NCBI GenBank assembly: GCA_016928815.1
Contig: JAFGJZ010000156.1
Span: forward strand, 1 to 40,707
Origin: Spirochaetota bacterium
Lineage (GTDB): Bacteria; Spirochaetota; UBA4802; JAFGJZ01
Direction: 5' to 3'
Length of the DNA: 40,707 nucleotides
Part shown: piece after piece, positions 8,927 through 16,242 of the stretch
Position numbering within the stretch: position 1 is the first letter of the stretch
Layout of the letters: the number at the start of each line of letters is the position of its first letter
Made by a program: the position numbers and the translations under genes
The notes under the pieces: model-generated
What the model was told of the DNA's origin: nothing
Database searches by the model: none
The model's input: the letters and a program-made list of their open reading frames with translations, nothing else

Positions 8927-9430
8927 CTATATATAATATCTCACTGTATAATCTGCAAAACCGTCTTCATCCGATCCGTTTAAATCCTCATTATTCAGAA
9001 TAAAATTAAAACTGCCTTTTTCGACATCCTTGAATTTAAGTTTAAACCGGTATTCAGCTACAATATCAGAATTATTATAAATCAAAAGTATACCATTATA
9101 TTCGAAGGAATCTGTTCCTTCCATACGGACTTTGTAAATGTTTTTATCGGCAATATCATCCAGAATTGCATTATCAGGGAAATTTGCTGAAAATCCGGTA
9201 ATATCTGAACTATTCAACTGACTGCTGATTACATTGCTTTCACACTTTATATCATATCCGGTATCATCTGTAATTTTCAAATCGGTTGATGTAAAAAAAA
9301 TTGCGGATGGTAAAGTGAAATATATTTCACTTTGCAGGTCTATAACAGCCATAGCTTTGCAGGAAAACATACTTGAAAATAAACTAAAACAAAAAAATAA
9401 ATTAAAAAAATTTTTTGCATGCAATTTCAT
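8927..9430 (-). CDS. Putative lipoprotein of unknown function
   Basis: A 167-residue protein starting MKLHAKNFF behind GGAAGG; an in-frame ATG four codons upstream lacks a ribosome site of its own. A hydrophobic stretch ends in SSMFSC (Cys 24), a plausible relaxed spirochaete-type lipobox. The mature part is acidic, with features of a beta-sandwich (alternating hydrophobics, FNFILNNEDLNGSDEDGF near the end). I do not recognise a family. It is convergent with the POTRA/outer-membrane gene and may have its own promoter in the 114-bp gap to 9545. Confidence 0.6.
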   Translation of the reverse strand: MKLHAKNFFNLFFCFSLFSSMFSCKAMAVIDLQSEIYFTLPSAIFFTSTDLKITDDTGYDIKCESNVISSQLNSSDITGFSANFPDNAILDDIADKNIYKVRMEGTDSFEYNGILLIYNNSDIVAEYRFKLKFKDVEKGSFNFILNNEDLNGSDEDGFADYTVRYYI

Positions 9431-9544
9431 ATTGCCTTCCAAATGTCAGAAATTAAATTGATCAATTATAATGATTCAAATTAAAACCACACTACTGTCA
9501 TATGAAATATGAGTCAATATTAAAATTTTTACAATAATAAAAAT

Positions 9545-9874
9545 TTATCTTTCAACGCTGTCCAGAAACATCTGGGTTTCTCCGGTCATTGTAAGAATGT
9601 AATTTATCTGTTCACATGGATAATCACTGCACTCCGTGCAGTTATCAACACCTTTTTTTGATGCACATAAACGTACTTCACAGACCCGGCAGTGTTCAAA
9701 AAGAGTGTCCGAATTACTTTTACAGCCTTCACAGTTTATTTTATCGGGAGAAATAGCTGTTTTAAACGTTACTGACCATTTTTCAGCCGTTTCCTTTCTG
9801 AGTTTATCATCATTTTCATGAAAAGCAATGTATGCCCCGCAGGATTTGCAGTCCAGTCCGCAAAATGCATTCAT
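9545..9874 (-). CDS. DUF3795-type cysteine-rich protein
   Basis: A 109-residue cytoplasmic protein with the pattern of DUF3795: FCGLDCKSCGAY at the N-terminus, then CEGCKS, CRVCEVRLCASKKGVDNCTEC and YPCEQ. About a dozen cysteines in CxxC-like pairs suggest zinc or iron-sulfur binding. The start is M5 of the open frame: GGAGGA overlaps the first ATG and sits correctly before the second. A TATAAT (minus strand, 9960-9965) could be its -10 box, but no good -35 is visible. The family has no settled function. Confidence 0.8.
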   Translation of the reverse strand: MNAFCGLDCKSCGAYIAFHENDDKLRKETAEKWSVTFKTAISPDKINCEGCKSNSDTLFEHCRVCEVRLCASKKGVDNCTECSDYPCEQINYILTMTGETQMFLDSVER

Positions 9875-10099
9875 ATCATCCTCCATTTAAACAAATGTTA
9901 AATTATTGATGCTTTATGGCAAATATTTTTTTATGTACCGGCAAAAAAACGTAATTGCTATTATACTCCGGGTAAACTGATTAATACATAAAATTAAACA
10001 TTTTAAACAAAAAAACCGTTTTAAAAATCTCTTTTACGAATTTTTTTTAAAAACCTGCTGATTTCATCCAAAATGACAGAAATAATTATAAAATTCTTA

Positions 10100-10129
10100 T
10101 TGACAAAGAAAAACATGTTACATTATTAC
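10100..10129 (+). promoter_or_regulatory. Promoter of the FMN-riboswitch ABC operon
   Basis: A perfect TTGACA (10100-10105) is followed after 18 bp by TATTAC (10124-10129). Transcription would start near 10136, immediately before the riboswitch aptamer, as expected. The stretch 9875-10099 upstream, between this promoter and the divergent DUF3795 gene, is AT-rich and shows nothing else I can name. Confidence 0.6.
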
Positions 10130-10138
10130 GATTACAGT

Positions 10139-10265
10139 TTCTTCAAGGGAGAACAGACTATTTTTTAATAGTCAGAGTTCGATCGGCGGTTAAAGTCCGC
10201 AACCCCGTAAGGGTGGAAACGGTGAAACTCCGTTACCGACAGTGAAAGTCTGGATGAGAGAAGAA
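10139..10265 (+). ncRNA. FMN riboswitch aptamer (RFN element)
   Basis: The FMN-aptamer hallmarks are present in order: CTTCAAGGG at the 5' side, GATCGGCGGT, AGTCCGC, CCCCGTAAGGG hairpin, GGTGAAACTCCG, and the near-invariant CCGACAGTGAAAGTCTGGAT followed by GAGAGAAG. P1 can form between TTCTTC (10139-10144) and GAAGAA (10260-10265). The P2-side element carries an extra AT hairpin (GACTATT-TTTT-AATAGTC). The aptamer senses flavin mononucleotide and normally switches off riboflavin synthesis or transport genes when FMN is plentiful. It is the leader of the ABC transporter genes at 10336-12827. Confidence 0.95.
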
Positions 10266-10335
10266 CATTAGATAAAATCAATATACCGCAATACATTTAT
10301 CTGCATGTTTTCTCTTATTCCTGTGAAGGGTGTTT
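10257..10335 (+). promoter_or_regulatory. Expression platform of the FMN riboswitch
   Basis: AGAGAAGAACAT (10257-10268), which includes the 3' strand of P1, can pair with ATGTTTTCTCT (10305-10315) in an 11-bp helix with one bulged G, so it excludes P1. Just after it, TCCT-GTGA-AGGG (10319-10330) can fold into a small GNRA-type hairpin that holds the Shine-Dalgarno AAGGG before the ATG at 10336. No T-tract follows, which favours translational over transcriptional control. The pairings are seen; the mechanism is inferred. Confidence 0.5.
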
Positions 10336-11889
10336 ATGAACAGAAAAGAGAAAAACAATATCGTACAGGCAACAGGAATCAGTCTGGATTACCGGAATTT
10401 CAGGGTACTTGAAAATGTTTCGTTTCAGCTGAAACAGCGCTCGTTCATTTCATTTGTGGGGCCATCGGGATGCGGGAAAACAACATTACTTAATATTGTC
10501 GCGGGAATAAATAAAAACTATACCGGTGAAATCAGCATCAATGCCGAAAGGATTTCGTTCGTTTTTCAGAAAGACAGTCTGCTTGAATGGAGATCCGTAC
10601 TTTCAAACGTGCTTCTGCCTCTCGAAATTTCAGGAATCAGAATAAGCAAAAATCATATTAAAAATGCAGAAGAACTTATAGACCGTGTCGGATTAAAAGG
10701 TTATGAGAACTTTTTTCCGTACCAGCTGTCAGGAGGCATGAAGAAACGTGTTGAGATCGCTGCAGCCCTGATTAATTCACCGGACCTTCTGATTCTGGAT
10801 GAACCTTTTTCACAGCTAGATATTCTGACCCGTGAGCGCCTGAACATCATGATCAAAACTCTGTTCCGGAAAAACAACATGTCCGTCATCATGGTCACCC
10901 ACTCTGTCGAAGAAGCATGTTTTTTGTCAGATACGGTTTATGTCATGTCAAGCAGACCCGGACGGATAATCCTGAGAAAAAAAATTCAGGATTCTGAAAA
11001 CAGGCAGCAGTACCTTCTGTCAGAAGGACAGCAGTCGGCAAATATTGAAATCCGGAAACATGCTCAGAATCTGTGGCGTCCTGAAAGAATTTCAGGTGAT
11101 GAAATTGAAAAAGAGAAAACTGATTTTTCAGGACTTCTTAAAAAACATCTCTCATTAATCAGCTTTCCGGCCGTTCTGTTTCTGCTGATTTTATTTTTAA
11201 CATGGATGAAGTCTGTTTTACAAATTGAAGACTATATTTTTCCACAGCCATTAAGCATCATTAAACGGTTCGGTGAAATGATTTTTCAGCCGTTTATTTA
11301 CCGTCATCTGCTGACTACCGTCATAGAATCAATGGGCGGATTCCTGATAGCCTTTATTTTTTCATTTATCGGGGCAATCGGAATTGCAAAATCCAGAATA
11401 ATAAAATCAATATTCATGCCTTTTCTTTTAACGGCAAATACCATTCCCTCAATAGCGCTTGCTCCGTTTCTAGTATTATGGTTCGGTTTCGGGTTTACGC
11501 CTAAAATTCTCAGTGCGGCAATAGTTGTATTTCTACCAATGCTCATTAATAACATCTCCGCCATTAATCTTGCCGGAGAAAAACTATCGGATATAATAAA
11601 ATTCTACAGGCCCGGTTTTTTCAGCAGGTTTTTTAAATTTGAACTGCCGCAAAGTCTCCCTGTAATTTTTTCAGGGATAGAAATTTCAATTACATTATCC
11701 GTAATAGGTGCTGTTGTCGGAGAATTTGTTTCCGGCGCGGAGGGACTTGGATCACTCGTGACAATTGCAAAATCCAATTTCGACATTGAACTCATGTTCG
11801 CGGCATTAATCTGGCTCAGTCTGCTCAGCCTGACCTATTACGGACTGGCAAAATTAACTTATAAAATAATCATAGGAGGAAGAAAATGA
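10336..11889 (+). CDS. ABC transporter ATPase-permease fusion, FMN-riboswitch controlled (probable riboflavin uptake)
   Basis: A 517-residue fusion of two proteins that are usually separate. Residues about 8-235 are an SsuB/TauB-like ATPase: Walker A GPSGCGKTT, signature LSGGMKKR, Walker B LLILDEPFSQLD, switch histidine in VTHSVEEA. Residues about 265-517 are an SsuC/TauC-like permease with about six membrane segments and an EAA loop (FFKFELPQSLPVIFSGIEIS). The start is the ATG at 10336 behind AAGGG; an in-frame GTG two codons earlier overlaps that site. The FMN riboswitch and the NMT1-like partner suggest riboflavin or a flavin precursor as substrate, as in the RibXY-type systems of Chloroflexota. 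The substrate is inferred from regulation. Confidence 0.88.
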   Translation: MNRKEKNNIVQATGISLDYRNFRVLENVSFQLKQRSFISFVGPSGCGKTTLLNIVAGINKNYTGEISINAERISFVFQKDSLLEWRSVLSNVLLPLEISGIRISKNHIKNAEELIDRVGLKGYENFFPYQLSGGMKKRVEIAAALINSPDLLILDEPFSQLDILTRERLNIMIKTLFRKNNMSVIMVTHSVEEACFLSDTVYVMSSRPGRIILRKKIQDSENRQQYLLSEGQQSANIEIRKHAQNLWRPERISGDEIEKEKTDFSGLLKKHLSLISFPAVLFLLILFLTWMKSVLQIEDYIFPQPLSIIKRFGEMIFQPFIYRHLLTTVIESMGGFLIAFIFSFIGAIGIAKSRIIKSIFMPFLLTANTIPSIALAPFLVLWFGFGFTPKILSAAIVVFLPMLINNISAINLAGEKLSDIIKFYRPGFFSRFFKFELPQSLPVIFSGIEISITLSVIGAVVGEFVSGAEGLGSLVTIAKSNFDIELMFAALIWLSLLSLTYYGLAKLTYKIIIGGRK

Positions 11890-12827
11890 AAAAATTATTC
11901 TTGTTCTCAATTATCTGTCTTTTATCTGTTCAAATGACCTACGGTGCTGAAGAAAAAATCAAACTGGCCATCGGGTTTATTCCGCACATCCAGTTCGCGC
12001 CGTTATATGTCGGAATGGAAAAGGGATTTTTCAAAGCAGAGGGTATCAATCTTGAAATTGAATACGGTTTCGGTGTTGACATATTTTCCCTTCTTAACTC
12101 TGAAAAAATCGATCTCGGACTTTCAGATTCCGACCTGCTTATCATTTCAAGTTCCAAGGGATTTAAAGCCGGTGCCGTATTCCAGTACTATCAGAAATAT
12201 CCGGTAACGGTTGTGGCTCTGAAAGGAAGAATTAAAAATCCTGCAGATTTTACGGGTAAAACAATAGGAACTCCGGATATTACCGGATCAAGCAGCATCG
12301 GCATGAATCTGTTCCTGGCTGAATACGGTCTTCAGAATAAGGTCAAAAAACAGAAAATCGGGTACACGCAGATTCAGTCTCTGCTTTCAGGAAGAGTGGA
12401 CGGAGTAGTCTGTTTCTCGAATAATGAACCGGTTCAGATGCGCCTTGCAGGGAAAGAAATCGTCCAGTGGGATGTCGGCGCTTTTTCAGATATGGTCGGC
12501 GCCTCATTTATTACAGGTGAAAAACAATATTTAAAAAAGAAAAAAATCCTCGCTAAATTCATAAATGCATCGGCGAAGGCGGTAGAATGGACTGTAAATA
12601 ACCAGAATGAAGCTTTTGAAATTTCAAAAAAATATATGAACAGTTATGATGACAGTCAGAAAGAATTTAATCTGAAATGTCTTGAAGCTACTTCGGTACT
12701 TTTTAAAAGCGGCAAAGGTTACGGTTATCTGGACAAAGCAAAATATCAGAAATCAATAGAAATCATGAAAGAACTGAAATTAATAGAAAAATCATACAGT
12801 GCGGATAAGATCATTTATAAATTCTGA
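11886..12827 (+). CDS. NMT1/THI5-like ABC substrate-binding protein (probable riboflavin binding)
   Basis: A 313-residue exported protein with a signal peptide (residues 1-20, cleavage near TYGAEE). The mature part begins IKLAIGFIPHIQFAPLYVGMEKGFFKAEGI, which is typical of the NMT1/THI5/SsuA family, and continues with the DLGLSDSDLLIISS and GKTIGTPDITGSSS regions. No lipobox cysteine is present, so it is likely free in the periplasm. The ATG overlaps the stop of the ATPase-permease gene by 4 bp (ATGA) and has AGGAGGAAG before it, so translation is coupled. It delivers substrate to the fused transporter under the same FMN riboswitch. The family also binds pyrimidine thiamine precursors and sulfonates; the flavin assignment rests on the riboswitch. 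Confidence 0.87.
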   Translation: MKKLFLFSIICLLSVQMTYGAEEKIKLAIGFIPHIQFAPLYVGMEKGFFKAEGINLEIEYGFGVDIFSLLNSEKIDLGLSDSDLLIISSSKGFKAGAVFQYYQKYPVTVVALKGRIKNPADFTGKTIGTPDITGSSSIGMNLFLAEYGLQNKVKKQKIGYTQIQSLLSGRVDGVVCFSNNEPVQMRLAGKEIVQWDVGAFSDMVGASFITGEKQYLKKKKILAKFINASAKAVEWTVNNQNEAFEISKKYMNSYDDSQKEFNLKCLEATSVLFKSGKGYGYLDKAKYQKSIEIMKELKLIEKSYSADKIIYKF

Positions 12828-12866
12828 GCAGATTCTATATCCGGAGTATAAACAGAATTTTTGAAA

Positions 12867-12908
12867 TGCCGGGAGTAAACCTGAAAAAGTTATCCCGGCA
12901 ATTTATTT
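12867..12908. terminator. Probable terminator after the FMN-riboswitch operon
   Basis: TGCCGGGA (12867-12874) and TCCCGGCA (12893-12900) form a perfect 8-bp stem with an 18-nt loop, followed on the plus strand by ATTTATTTTT. It sits between convergent genes and may serve both strands. The long loop and broken T-tract lower confidence. Confidence 0.5.
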
Positions 12909-13943
12909 TTAGTATATTTTCAGATTTTCAATAAAACGGCATACTCTTTCTATATCTTCCTGTGAAACATCCAAATGGGTTACAATACGGAATACGGACG
13001 AATCACCTGAAATTAGAATACCGTTTTCATGGAATTTTTCAGCAGCAGTTTTCAAAGAACATCCTTCGGCTGCAGTAAAATAAACAATATTTGTGGATAT
13101 ATTTTCATTAACAAGTGTGAGAATTTCAGATTTTCTGATTGCGTCAGCAATCATCCTTGCATGAATATGATCGGCTTCCAGTTTACTTACATTGTTCTTC
13201 AGAGCATAAATACCGGCCGCAGCAAGAATCCCAATCTGACGCATTCCGCCTCCAAACATTTTCCTGACACGTTTCGCTTCAGCAATAAATTCCGCAGTCC
13301 CGCAAAGCATGCTGCCTGCAGGCGCTCCAAGTCCTTTGCTCAAACAGAAAGTTATTGTCTCACAGCAGGAGGCTATATCCTTAACAGAAACACCTGAAGT
13401 GGCTGAAGCATTGAAAACACGTGCCCCGTCCATGTGAATGGGAACATCTATGCTCAGGGAAAAACCGTGAAGAGCTTTTAATTCTTCGGTTGTATAAAAA
13501 GTGCCTCCTGCAGCATTATGAGTATTTTCAATTTCAATAAGTCCTGTTTTAGGCATATAATAAATTTCCGGGCGCATGGCATTTTTAACCGATTCCAGGG
13601 TCAGCTTGCCGTCTTTTCCATCTACCGGACGGGGCATCAGCCCTGCAACCGCTGCCATTGATGACAGTTCATAATGAAAAATGTGACTGTCCCTGTGAGC
13701 AATTACTTCGGAACCGCGCTCAGGTATGATGAACTGCGGAATTAAATTCCCCATTGATCCGCTGGAAATGAACAATGATGCCTGTTTGCCAGTCAGACTG
13801 GAAGCTAAATCCTGAAGTTCATTTACAGTAACATCTTCCCCGTAAACGTCATCGCCAACTTCAGCATCATACATCGCTTTTCTCATTCCCTCATCAGGAA
13901 CTGTTATTGTATCGCTTCTTAAATCGATCGTTTTCATTTTCAT
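12909..13943 (-). CDS. ltaE: Low-specificity L-threonine aldolase
   Basis: A 344-residue PLP enzyme that cleaves L-threonine or L-allo-threonine to glycine and acetaldehyde. The fold-type I aldolase motifs are clear: IDLRSDTITVP at the N-terminus, EVGDDVYGEDVTVNELQ, SGSMGNLIP, the substrate and cofactor region HMDGARVFNAS, and the PLP lysine in FCLSKGLGAPAGSMLCG. It begins 5 bp after the mlaD-like stop, without a strong Shine-Dalgarno, so it is probably translated by reinitiation at the end of the Mla-type operon. M1 or M3 may be the true start. The family call is safe; a metabolic link to lipid transport is not obvious. Confidence 0.93.
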   Translation of the reverse strand: MKMKTIDLRSDTITVPDEGMRKAMYDAEVGDDVYGEDVTVNELQDLASSLTGKQASLFISSGSMGNLIPQFIIPERGSEVIAHRDSHIFHYELSSMAAVAGLMPRPVDGKDGKLTLESVKNAMRPEIYYMPKTGLIEIENTHNAAGGTFYTTEELKALHGFSLSIDVPIHMDGARVFNASATSGVSVKDIASCCETITFCLSKGLGAPAGSMLCGTAEFIAEAKRVRKMFGGGMRQIGILAAAGIYALKNNVSKLEADHIHARMIADAIRKSEILTLVNENISTNIVYFTAAEGCSLKTAAEKFHENGILISGDSSVFRIVTHLDVSQEDIERVCRFIENLKIY

Positions 13944-13948
13944 GCCGT

Positions 13949-14671
13949 TCAGAATGCTGTCAGTGCGGCTCGAATAAAACTTGTTACAGGCGCCTGCTCG
14001 CGTGCATCCTCAATTGTTTCCTTGACTTCAGCCAGCAGCTCATCAGCCTGGTTAAGAGTTGTATCCTCGGAAAGAAGTTTGCCGAGAGTACCCTCTCCGC
14101 GGTTAATTTTTGCCGTCACATCCTTCACATCTCTGGTAATATTGTTCAGATTATTTACTGTTTCTTTCAGGTTGGACGTGATATCATTTATATTATTAAA
14201 TGAATCGGAAAGAGCGTTTTCATTTTTTGCGAGAAGATCCTCAATGGCTGCCAGAAGATCACCTGATTTTGTTCCTGTAAGTCTCTTATTGATATCAACA
14301 ACTGCATAGCTTCTCTCCTCATCAAAAGCAATTCCGGGTTTGATATCAAGATATTTATCACCGAGAGCTCCTTCCGCACGTATTTTTACAGTATAGTTTT
14401 CATAAAGAGCCGGTTTATTGAAAATTTTTGCTTTAATTATTACAAGATTCTCTTCAAGAATTACATCTTCTATCTGTCCGGAGTGAACGCCGAGTATCGT
14501 CACCGAATCCCCTTTCTTAATTCCGTTTGCCTCCGGGAACTCTACTTCAATATGATGATAATCCTTCTCATCATAAATTTCATCTTTCATCAGAATAGTA
14601 AAATAACCTAAAATAAACATTCCCAGTAAAAATAATATTCCTACTGCAACCTCAATTTTTAATTTTGACAT
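13949..14671 (-). CDS. mlaD: MlaD/Mce-type lipid-binding protein
   Basis: A 240-residue inner-membrane anchored protein. Residues 8-28 form a single N-terminal membrane helix (VGILFLLGMFILGYFTILM). The MCE domain follows at about 38-115 (VEFPEANGIKKGDSVTILGVHSGQIEDV, IRAEGALGDKYLDIKPG). The C-terminal part is helical with repeated asparagine-rich turns (FNNINDITSNLKETVNNLNN) and ends PVTSFIRAALTAF. Mce proteins form hexameric rings that carry phospholipid between membranes. AGGAG precedes the ATG, and it lies 12 bp after the mlaF-like gene. The direction of transport is not resolved here. Confidence 0.9.
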   Translation of the reverse strand: MSKLKIEVAVGILFLLGMFILGYFTILMKDEIYDEKDYHHIEVEFPEANGIKKGDSVTILGVHSGQIEDVILEENLVIIKAKIFNKPALYENYTVKIRAEGALGDKYLDIKPGIAFDEERSYAVVDINKRLTGTKSGDLLAAIEDLLAKNENALSDSFNNINDITSNLKETVNNLNNITRDVKDVTAKINRGEGTLGKLLSEDTTLNQADELLAEVKETIEDAREQAPVTSFIRAALTAF

Positions 14672-14683
14672 TTAACACTCCTG

Positions 14684-15430
14684 TTATTTTGCTTCAATCG
14701 GTCCCTCCAGATTTCCCTGAACAAACTGCTGTACAATCTCGTTACTGCTGCTTTTTATCTCGTCAGGCGTTCCGCATTGAACAATAAGTCCTTTATACAG
14801 CATTGCAATTTTATCTGATATATTATATGCGCTTTTCATATCATGAGTGACTACCACTGAAGTCACTTTAAATCTTTCCTGTGTAGAAAGAATAAGATCA
14901 TCAATCATACTTGTCATAACCGGATCAAGTCCTGATGTAGGTTCGTCATATAATATTATTTCAGGGTTAGTGACAAGCGCACGGGCAAGCGCAACGCGTT
15001 TTTTCATTCCGCCGCTTATTCCTGAAGGCATTTTAAAACGGGCGTCATCAAGCTGCAGCACATTTAAAAGATAATCCGCCCTGTCATATGCGTCTTTCTT
15101 TTTTCCGATTCTGTTTTCAACAAGCGGCAGAGCAACATTATCCCTGACATTCATCCAGTTAAGCAGAGCCCCGGACTGAAACAGTATACCCATTCTGAAA
15201 CGGAGCTGAGACAGTTGAAAAGAATTCGCCTCTCCGACATCAACACCGTCTATAAGCACCTGACCGCTGTCAGCCTTAAACAGACCGGCAATATGTCTGA
15301 GAGCGACGGTTTTCCCGGTTCCTGACTGACCAATAATGGAAAAAGTTTCACCTTTTTTTATATAAAAGGAAACATCCTTTAAGACCTGTTTCTCACCGAA
15401 TGATTTATTTACGTTTATAAATTCTATCAT
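14684..15430 (-). CDS. mlaF: MlaF-type ABC transporter ATPase
   Basis: A 248-residue cytoplasmic ATPase for the Mla-type lipid transporter. It has Walker A GQSGTGKT (residues about 34-41), Q-loop LFQSGALLNWMNV, signature SGGMKKRVALARAL, Walker B IILYDEPTSGLDP and the switch histidine VTHDM. The phrase FQSGALLNWMNVRDN is characteristic of MlaF/Ttg2A. The start lies 5 bp after the mlaE-like stop, with GGAT directly before the ATG. It pairs with the MlaE-type permease next to it. Confidence 0.92.
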   Translation of the reverse strand: MIEFINVNKSFGEKQVLKDVSFYIKKGETFSIIGQSGTGKTVALRHIAGLFKADSGQVLIDGVDVGEANSFQLSQLRFRMGILFQSGALLNWMNVRDNVALPLVENRIGKKKDAYDRADYLLNVLQLDDARFKMPSGISGGMKKRVALARALVTNPEIILYDEPTSGLDPVMTSMIDDLILSTQERFKVTSVVVTHDMKSAYNISDKIAMLYKGLIVQCGTPDEIKSSSNEIVQQFVQGNLEGPIEAK

Positions 15431-15435
15431 ATATC

Positions 15436-16242
15436 CTACGAGTAAAACATTGAAGTAATATAGAAACCGAGTATAAGAATCAGAAGAAAGGAAACAATAA
15501 CAGATGATCTTGTTGCGCGTCCCACTCCCAGCGCTCCTCCTTCAGAATTAAGCCCTTTTGTACAGCATGCAATTGTTACGACGACACCGAATGTAAATGA
15601 CTTAATCAGGCCCACATATGTCGCTTTAAAATGAAGTCCTTCTACGGCATATTTGTAAAAAAGATTATATGAAACTCCGAGTTTGGTCTGGGATATTACG
15701 GCCGCTCCTATCAGTCCGAAAAATGTAAAGTAAACGCAAATAAGCGGAAAAACTATCATCATTGCTACAAGTCTCGGCATGACAAGAAATTTGACAGGAC
15801 TTATGGACATCATGACAAGAGCGTCTATTTCTTCCGATTCATGCATGGTTGCGATTTCCGCTGCAATTGCTGAACCGACGGATGAAATAAGCACGATGGC
15901 TGACACAAAGGGGGACATCTCTCTTGTCAGAACAGACATTATAAGCTGACCTATCCTGTTTTCCATTCCGAACTCCTTCATTTCAAGTCCGAACTGGAAA
16001 CCAAGAATCATTCCGGTAAAAACGGCCACAACTGTTGCAACCAGAAAACTCTTGACTCCGGCATTATACATCTGTTTAACAATTTCATGTCTCTTATGCG
16101 GAATATTTTTAAAATAATACACCGTTTTAAAAAACATTATTGTTCCGTAACCAAGCTCCTTAAACTGAAATAAAACCTCTGTACCGATATCATGCAGGAA
16201 ATCATACAGATTATTAACCAATGTGTTTTTCTCAGAATTCAT
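15436..16242 (-). CDS. mlaE: MlaE-type ABC transporter permease
   Basis: A 268-residue membrane protein of the MlaE/YrbE family with about five or six hydrophobic segments. It has the family signature EIATMHESEEIDALVMMSISPVKFLVMPR and the C-terminal GALGVGRATRSSVI. It forms the membrane core of a phospholipid transporter with the MlaF and MlaD proteins. The ATG at 16242 overlaps the stop of the upstream gene by 11 bp. An in-frame ATG at 16269 is also possible; neither has a good ribosome site, which suggests coupling to the upstream gene. Confidence 0.9.
   Translation of the reverse strand: MNSEKNTLVNNLYDFLHDIGTEVLFQFKELGYGTIMFFKTVYYFKNIPHKRHEIVKQMYNAGVKSFLVATVVAVFTGMILGFQFGLEMKEFGMENRIGQLIMSVLTREMSPFVSAIVLISSVGSAIAAEIATMHESEEIDALVMMSISPVKFLVMPRLVAMMIVFPLICVYFTFFGLIGAAVISQTKLGVSYNLFYKYAVEGLHFKATYVGLIKSFTFGVVVTIACCTKGLNSEGGALGVGRATRSSVIVSFLLILILGFYITSMFYS

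Noticed and set aside
10139..10265. TPP riboswitch, suggested by the NMT1/THI5-like binding protein
   Set aside because: The sequence matches the FMN aptamer (CCGACAGTGAAAGTCTGGAT) and lacks the TPP CUGAGA element.
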